From positions 1-47,681 of the forward strand of contig JAOXSH010000052.1 in assembly GCA_025800145.1 (NCBI GenBank): DNA of 47,681 nucleotides, read 5' to 3'. The position numbers were made by a program, and so were the translations under genes. Numbering within the stretch: position 1 is the stretch's first letter; every line of letters begins with the position of its first letter. A model generated the notes under the pieces. It worked only from the letters and a program-made list of their open reading frames with translations. It made no database searches and was not told the origin of the DNA. Below, in pieces: positions 43,342 through 47,681 of this stretch. The stretch comes from Cohaesibacter sp. (GTDB taxonomy: Bacteria; Pseudomonadota; Alphaproteobacteria; Rhizobiales; Cohaesibacteraceae).

Positions 43342-43923
43342 TTAAGCTTCGGGTTCGATCTGGGTCAGATAGTGCTCAGAAGCAATGAGACCGCGATCCC
43401 GTTCGCGCTCCAACCGCCGGATTTCGCGCTCCAGTCGCCGAATTTGACGAGAAAGATCCAGCCTTTGTTTGCGCCGCTCTGATTCGTTGAGATTCTTGCC
43501 AAAATCAAGCGCTGAAACATCCTGCTGTAAGTCATTGCGTTCTTGTTGAGCAGAGGCAATATCAAGCTCAATGCGATGCAAGCCCGAGCCATGCCCATAG
43601 GCACCAAGAAAAGGCTCTTCCAGAGAAACTGGACAAATATTATGATAGCGATAGCCCAAACGCCCAATGCGAAAGCCATTGTCAGGGGTGCAATAAAGGC
43701 TCAGCCCAGCTGCGCGTCCCTCTTCATAGCGTTGCAAATCTGGTGCGATAGCATAGCGCTTGCAGGATTTGATATGATCGCTTAGCCGAGCATCCGTATA
43801 ACCCTCGCGTGCATCGCTTTCTCCCAGTTTATACCAATCAGTAATCTGACAGTCTTCTTCTGATAAACTGGCACAGCCCCCCAAGAGGAACAGGCCCAAG
43901 CAAAGCGGGTAAATAAAGCGCAT
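43342..43923 (-). CDS. DUF2799-like lipoprotein with C-terminal coiled coil
   Basis: A 193-residue lipoprotein. The signal MRFIYPLCLGLFLLGGCASL has a lipobox LGGC, with lipidation at the cysteine near residue 17 after the membrane-spanning stretch. The body has CQITDWYKLGESDAREGYTD, RYEEGRAAGLSLYCTPDNGF and GYRYHNICPVSLEEPFLGAY, the pattern of DUF2799 proteins, which have no known function. The C-terminal third is charged and heptad-like (RRKQRLDLSRQIRRLEREIR), a likely coiled coil. I start at ATG 43923 with AAGAG 6 nt upstream; the much longer upstream frame is antisense to mepA and rejected. It is divergent from mepA. Confidence 0.85.
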   Translation of the reverse strand: MRFIYPLCLGLFLLGGCASLSEEDCQITDWYKLGESDAREGYTDARLSDHIKSCKRYAIAPDLQRYEEGRAAGLSLYCTPDNGFRIGRLGYRYHNICPVSLEEPFLGAYGHGSGLHRIELDIASAQQERNDLQQDVSALDFGKNLNESERRKQRLDLSRQIRRLEREIRRLERERDRGLIASEHYLTQIEPEA

Positions 43924-44094
43924 AACCATCTCTTGGACAGCGAGGAAAAAAGCATCAATATCTATGGGTAACAAGTCATAGATGCACTCGCAAGACAAAG
44001 TCGCAAAATGACATGATAGAGTGAGAGAACACACGTGATTCGTCCTGCTTTGCCAAATGTGCCAAAGAGGCAGACATGATAAGGAAATGAGCCA

Positions 44095-45216
44095 ATGGGC
44101 CAACCGGAACAAGAGCAGCGTCCAGCCTTTATCAATCGTCCTGGCTGCAAGACGGACAAGACCCAAGTCAGGGCTTGGTCTCGGCCTCAGTCCCAGGCCC
44201 GTCCTTATCAGCTCCGGCATATCAGCAAACGGGCCGCATCCATGGCAATCATGCTGATATGCTCCGCGCCGCTGATGATGATAAATAGCCAACCTTTGGC
44301 GGCCCAAACGGCGGCCAAAAAATTGTTTGGTAAGAAAAAAGCCCCGGCCAATTTGCAAGCGAGGGCGATTGGATCTTACGCCAAAGGCTGTCTTGCGGGG
44401 GGGCGGGCTCTTTCTATTGACGGCCCGGCATGGCAAGCGATGCGCCTCTCTCGAAACCGCAATTGGGGCCATCCTCAACTGATCGCTTTTCTTGAACGTC
44501 TGGCGCTGGATGCCAAAGCCCATGATGGCTGGAATGGGTTGCTGGTGGGCGATCTGGCACAGCCGCGCGGGGGGCCGATGCTGACCGGCCATGCCTCCCA
44601 TCAAATTGGTCTGGATGCCGATATCTGGCTGCGCCCCATGCCAGAGCGACGCTTTAGCCGACAGGAGCGCGAAAAAGTATCTGCCATTTCCATGCTCAAA
44701 AAGGGCACGCGCAGCATTGACCAGAACAAATTCACCATGGCCCATTTCAGACTGATTAAACGGGCTGCTTCAACACCGGGGGTTGCGCGCATTTTTGTCC
44801 ATCCCGGCATTAAAAAGGCATTATGTGATCGGGCGGGCGCCAATCGGGCTTGGCTCAGACAAGTCAGGCCTTGGTATGGTCATCATTATCATTTCCATGT
44901 GCGCATGGGTTGTCCGGCTGACAGTGTGGGATGCAAAAATCAGGCGCCCCCACCAACTGGCGATGGATGCGGCAAGGAACTGGCTTGGTGGCTGTCAGAT
45001 GAGCCATGGAAGCCAAAGAAACCCAAAAAGCCAAAGCCGGGCACGAAACCAAAACCACGCCGTCAGATAACATTGGCCGATTTGCCCCAAGCCTGTAGCG
45101 CGGTTCTGGATGCAGCCCCCTATGGCATAGCGGGACAGGCAATTTCGCCCCAGTCAGGCTATCAGCAAATCCCCGTTTTGCTGCAATTGCCCAAAGCCAG
45201 ACCTTTGCAGAATTAA
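44095..45216 (+). CDS. mepA: Penicillin-insensitive murein endopeptidase
   Basis: Zinc LAS-family endopeptidase that cuts the D-alanyl-meso-diaminopimelyl cross-links of peptidoglycan in the periplasm. The 373-residue protein has a long polar N-terminal leader before the hydrophobic signal (AIMLICSAPLMMINSQPLAA), so a downstream start cannot be excluded. Zinc ligands are in GHASHQIGLDADIWL and HHYHFHVRM. MTAHFR-type MAHFRLIKRAAS and VARIFVHPGIKKALC match the family. Cysteines after the core (CPADSVGCKNQ, DGCGKEL) fit the known disulfides. The C-terminus has a proline/lysine-rich linker (KKPKKPKPGTKPKPRR) and a short extra tail, longer than in Escherichia coli MepA (274 residues). Confidence 0.94.
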   Translation: MGQPEQEQRPAFINRPGCKTDKTQVRAWSRPQSQARPYQLRHISKRAASMAIMLICSAPLMMINSQPLAAQTAAKKLFGKKKAPANLQARAIGSYAKGCLAGGRALSIDGPAWQAMRLSRNRNWGHPQLIAFLERLALDAKAHDGWNGLLVGDLAQPRGGPMLTGHASHQIGLDADIWLRPMPERRFSRQEREKVSAISMLKKGTRSIDQNKFTMAHFRLIKRAASTPGVARIFVHPGIKKALCDRAGANRAWLRQVRPWYGHHYHFHVRMGCPADSVGCKNQAPPPTGDGCGKELAWWLSDEPWKPKKPKKPKPGTKPKPRRQITLADLPQACSAVLDAAPYGIAGQAISPQSGYQQIPVLLQLPKARPLQN

Positions 45217-45314
45217 GAGCCTGATTTAAAAGTCCTGAGCCAGCCCTCTCCCCCTTTTCATACCACCCGTCATGGTACCCTTATGGGCGGTCTGAAAAGG
45301 AAGAGAGGGCTGGA
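45217..45314. repeat. Chimeric copy of palindromic repeat family B
   Basis: It begins directly after the mepA TAA with GAGCCTGATTTAAAAGTC, followed by the CCAGCCCTC... stem (from 45240), the ACCCGTCATGG loop and the return stem ending AGAGAGGGCTGG (45312), with two changes from the complete copy. The outer right arm (GACTTTTAAATCAGGC) is missing; a family A arm follows immediately. Confidence 0.8.
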
Positions 45315-45349
45315 GCATCCTATGGGTCAATCTTTTATGCCGGTGGTAT
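45315..45349. repeat. Single arm of palindromic repeat family A at the hutU stop
   Basis: GCATCCTATGGGTCAATCTT followed by TTATGCCGGTGGTAT matches the right arm of the complete element with one change. On the minus strand it begins exactly at the hutU TAA (TAATACCACCGGCAT). It is joined on its left to a truncated family B copy. Confidence 0.82.
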
Positions 45350-47022
45350 TAGCTGCCCAGAATGGCGGGCAGGCGCAGGCCATGTTCGCGGGCGCAATCT
45401 TTGGCAAGATCATAGCCGGCATCGGCATGACGCCAAACCCCTGAGGCCGGATCATTCCAAAGCACACGCTCCAGACGCTTGGCCGCATCATCCGTGCCAT
45501 CGGCACAAATCACGACCCCGGAATGCTGGCTGAAGCCCATGCCAACACCGCCCCCATGATGCAAAGACACCCAGGTTGCGCCAGAGGCTGTATTGACCAA
45601 AGCGTTCAACAGCGGCCAGTCTGATACAGCATCGGATCCATCCATCATGGCCTCGGTTTCACGATTTGGCGAGGCAACGGAGCCCGAATCCAGATGATCC
45701 CGACCAATCACCACGGGTGCGCTCAATTCGCCCTTTCTGACCATCTCGTTAAAGGCCAGCCCCAGACGATGGCGGTCACCAAGACCGACCCAGCAAATGC
45801 GGGCGGGCAGTCCCTGAAATTCAATGCGTTCGCGGGCCATATCCAGCCAATTATGCAGATGCTTGTTGTCTGGCAACAACTCCTTGACCTTCTGGTCGGT
45901 TTTATAAATATCCTCAGAATCCCCGGACAGAGCCGCCCAGCGAAACGGACCGATGCCGCGACAAAAGAGCGGTCGAATATAGGCAGGCACAAAACCGGGA
46001 AAGGCAAAGGCATCGTCCAGACCTTCCTCCAGTGCCATTTGGCGAATATTGTTGCCATAATCGACGGTCGGCACGCCATCCTTATGAAAGGCAACCATGG
46101 CCGCAACCTGCACTTTCATCGATGCACGTGCCGCTTTTTCGACCTCTTTGGGGGCTGTTTCAGCCTTGGCGCGCCATTCGGCAACAGTCCAACCCTGCGG
46201 CAGATAGCCGTTGATTGGATCATGCGCTGAAGTTTGATCGGTGACAATATCAGGTTTGATACCACGTTTATGGATTTGCGGGAAAATATCTGCGGCATTG
46301 CCGATCAAGGCAACAGATTTTGCTTCACCGGCTTTGGTCCAGCGATCAATCATGGCCAAGGCTTCGTCCAGATCGTGGGTTTTTTCATCCACATATCGGG
46401 TGCGCAGGCGGAAATCTGCGGATTTTTCATCACATTCCACAGCCAGACAGCAAGCCCCGGCCATGACTGCGGCCAAAGGTTGTGCGCCGCCCATGCCGCC
46501 CAGACCACCGGTCAGAATCCAGCGACCTTTGAGATTTCCCTCATAATGTTGGCGACCGGCTTCCATGAAGGTTTCATAGGTGCCCTGTACAATGCCTTGC
46601 GATCCAATATAGATCCAGGATCCGGCGGTCATCTGGCCATACATGGCCAGCCCTTTTTTATCCAACTCGTTAAAATGGTCCCAATTGGCCCAATGGGGCA
46701 CCAGATTGGAATTGGCAATCAAAACCCGCGGCGCATCCTTGTGAGTTTTGATAACGGCGATTGGCTTGCCTGACTGAACAATCAGAGTTTCCTCTGCTTC
46801 CAGATTTTTCAGACTGTCGACAATCACATCAAAGTCTTTCCATGTCCGGGCCGCGCGGCCAATGCCACCATAAACAACAAGCTCATGCGGATTTTCTGCC
46901 ACATCTGGATGCAAATTGTTCATCAACATCCGCAACGGGGCTTCGGTCAACCAGCTTTTTGCCGTTAGCTCAGATCCGGTTGGTGGAAAAACATCACGGA
47001 TATTTTTGCGAGGATCACTCAT
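45349..47022 (-). CDS. hutU: Urocanate hydratase
   Basis: Second enzyme of histidine degradation, converting urocanate to imidazolone propionate with tightly bound NAD acting as electrophile. The 557-residue length is typical. Family segments: the NAD-binding [36 protein letters not shown], and [20 protein letters not shown], whose cysteine matches the conserved active-site cysteine. The C-terminus has [20 protein letters not shown]. Its ATG overlaps the hutG stop by 4 nt, so the two are translationally coupled. A family A repeat arm abuts the stop codon. Confidence 0.98.
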   Translation of the reverse strand: MSDPRKNIRDVFPPTGSELTAKSWLTEAPLRMLMNNLHPDVAENPHELVVYGGIGRAARTWKDFDVIVDSLKNLEAEETLIVQSGKPIAVIKTHKDAPRVLIANSNLVPHWANWDHFNELDKKGLAMYGQMTAGSWIYIGSQGIVQGTYETFMEAGRQHYEGNLKGRWILTGGLGGMGGAQPLAAVMAGACCLAVECDEKSADFRLRTRYVDEKTHDLDEALAMIDRWTKAGEAKSVALIGNAADIFPQIHKRGIKPDIVTDQTSAHDPINGYLPQGWTVAEWRAKAETAPKEVEKAARASMKVQVAAMVAFHKDGVPTVDYGNNIRQMALEEGLDDAFAFPGFVPAYIRPLFCRGIGPFRWAALSGDSEDIYKTDQKVKELLPDNKHLHNWLDMARERIEFQGLPARICWVGLGDRHRLGLAFNEMVRKGELSAPVVIGRDHLDSGSVASPNRETEAMMDGSDAVSDWPLLNALVNTASGATWVSLHHGGGVGMGFSQHSGVVICADGTDDAAKRLERVLWNDPASGVWRHADAGYDLAKDCAREHGLRLPAILGS

Positions 47023-47681
47023 TGGTCACTCCGATCAGAAGAAAGACGGCCCGAAAGGGCGAGATTGTTGAGAGTTTCAAGCATCTGTTTCAGATGCGCT
47101 CGAAGGGCCATCGCGCGCTCAGCATCCCACTCCCATGGTGGCGTTTCAGCCATATAGGCGCGTTGCGCAATTTCCATCTGAATGGCATGAAGGCCTGTGT
47201 CAGGGCGGCCATAATGGCGTGTGGTCCAGCCACCCTTAAAGCGCCCATTGAGCACTGCGCCCATTTTGGAGGCCTGTGCTTCAGCATCAATGGCGGCTTC
47301 AATCATTGGCGAGCAAGTGGTACCCAGATTGGTGCCGGTGTTGAAAATCGGCAAATTCCCGTCAAAGAGAAAGGGAATATGTGAGCGGATCGAATGGCAA
47401 TCAAATAAAATGGCCACACCATAATATGCACGAACCCGCTCCAGCTCGGCACGTAATACTTCATGATAGGGAGCATGATAGACCAAGCGCCGTTCTTCAA
47501 TCTCATCCTCACTCGGTTCCTGCCCCTCAATCCAGATAGCCTTGCCATCAAAATCGCTCAGAGGCACCAAGGTCGTTGTATTCTGACCGGGATAAAGCGA
47601 TATCCCTTCAGGATCTCTGTTGGCATCAATCACATAGCGATGAATATTGGATTGCACGATTGTCGCACTGGGCAACAAACC
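47019..47681 (-). CDS. hutG: N-formylglutamate deformylase (N-terminus outside window)
   Basis: Last step of the formiminoglutamate route of histidine degradation: N-formyl-glutamate to glutamate and formate. About 220 residues are visible; the family has about 265, so roughly 45 N-terminal residues, with the first metal ligands, lie beyond the window. Seen: [51 protein letters not shown] with metal/substrate residues, [12 protein letters not shown], and [20 protein letters not shown]. The frame stays open through the last base. It overlaps hutU by 4 nt, and the pairing shows that this organism uses the hutG (formylglutamate) branch rather than the direct formiminoglutamase (hutE/hutG-like) one. 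Confidence 0.95.
   Translation of the reverse strand, partial: GLLPSATIVQSNIHRYVIDANRDPEGISLYPGQNTTTLVPLSDFDGKAIWIEGQEPSEDEIEERRLVYHAPYHEVLRAELERVRAYYGVAILFDCHSIRSHIPFLFDGNLPIFNTGTNLGTTCSPMIEAAIDAEAQASKMGAVLNGRFKGGWTTRHYGRPDTGLHAIQMEIAQRAYMAETPPWEWDAERAMALRAHLKQMLETLNNLALSGRLSSDRSDQ

Noticed and set aside
43924..44745. Long 5' extension of the DUF2799-like lipoprotein frame
   Set aside because: It runs antisense through the conserved zinc motifs of mepA, and the lipoprotein signal peptide clearly begins at 43923.

Overview
The window reads as ordinary chromosome from an alphaproteobacterium, most likely of the Hyphomicrobiales (Rhizobiales) type. The pointers are the gene blocks rpsT-dnaA-dnaN-recF-gyrB and rpmH-rnpA-yidC, alphaproteobacterial-style pheST, rpmI-rplT and infC, a PleD-like GGDEF regulator, an NsrR/Rrf2 regulator next to a group III truncated globin, and a TRAP-type solute receptor of the kind common in marine species. 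The family and genus cannot be fixed from sequence alone.

Layout. 1-4.5 kb: end of a probable transposase, an orphan TRAP solute-binding protein, a chemoreceptor, an Lrp/AsnC regulator and a nucleotidyltransferase-like protein. 4.6-9.8 kb (minus strand): infC, rpmI-rplT and pheST, each block separated by a strong intrinsic terminator; infC appears to start at a non-canonical ATT codon. 10-15 kb: GT4 glycosyltransferase, ABHD10-like hydrolase, phosphatidylserine decarboxylase, YjbR-family protein and an orphan histidine kinase. 15-26 kb (plus strand): HAD nucleotidase, enoyl-CoA hydratase, rpsT, rhodanese, then dnaA, dnaN, recF, a small membrane-anchored cytochrome c and gyrB. 26-28 kb: almost 950 bp of gene-free, highly structured sequence that includes a degenerate tRNA-like cloverleaf, then an SPFH/slipin gene. 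28-35 kb: rsgA with an unusual leader, quinone oxidoreductase, arfB, a TerC-family gene with a hairpin over its ribosome binding site, and a DUF547/TVP38/flavin-disulfide-reductase operon. 35-38 kb: rpmH-rnpA-yidC. 38.4-40 kb: a compact NsrR-type nitric-oxide module (globin, 76-aa membrane protein, 30-aa hydrophobic peptide, divergent nsrR) with NsrR-like operators. 40-47.7 kb: lepA, a diguanylate cyclase with a degenerate receiver, a DUF2799-like lipoprotein, mepA and the start of a histidine utilisation operon (hutG-hutU).

Two families of short palindromic repeats are scattered in intergenic DNA. Family A (arm ATACCAACGGCATAAAAG...) has one complete 161-bp inverted-repeat copy and several single arms, three of which begin exactly at a TAA stop codon. 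Family B (GAGCCTGATTTAAAAGTC... with a 21-bp CCAGCCCTC... stem) has one complete copy, one chimeric copy fused to a family A arm, and several relics.

Most genes are well-known housekeeping functions. The best candidates for undescribed biology are the NsrR-linked micro-operon, the terC and rsgA leaders, the structured RNA-like region upstream of the slipin gene, and the stop-codon-associated palindromic repeats. No CRISPR array, rRNA gene, prophage or complete insertion sequence was seen.
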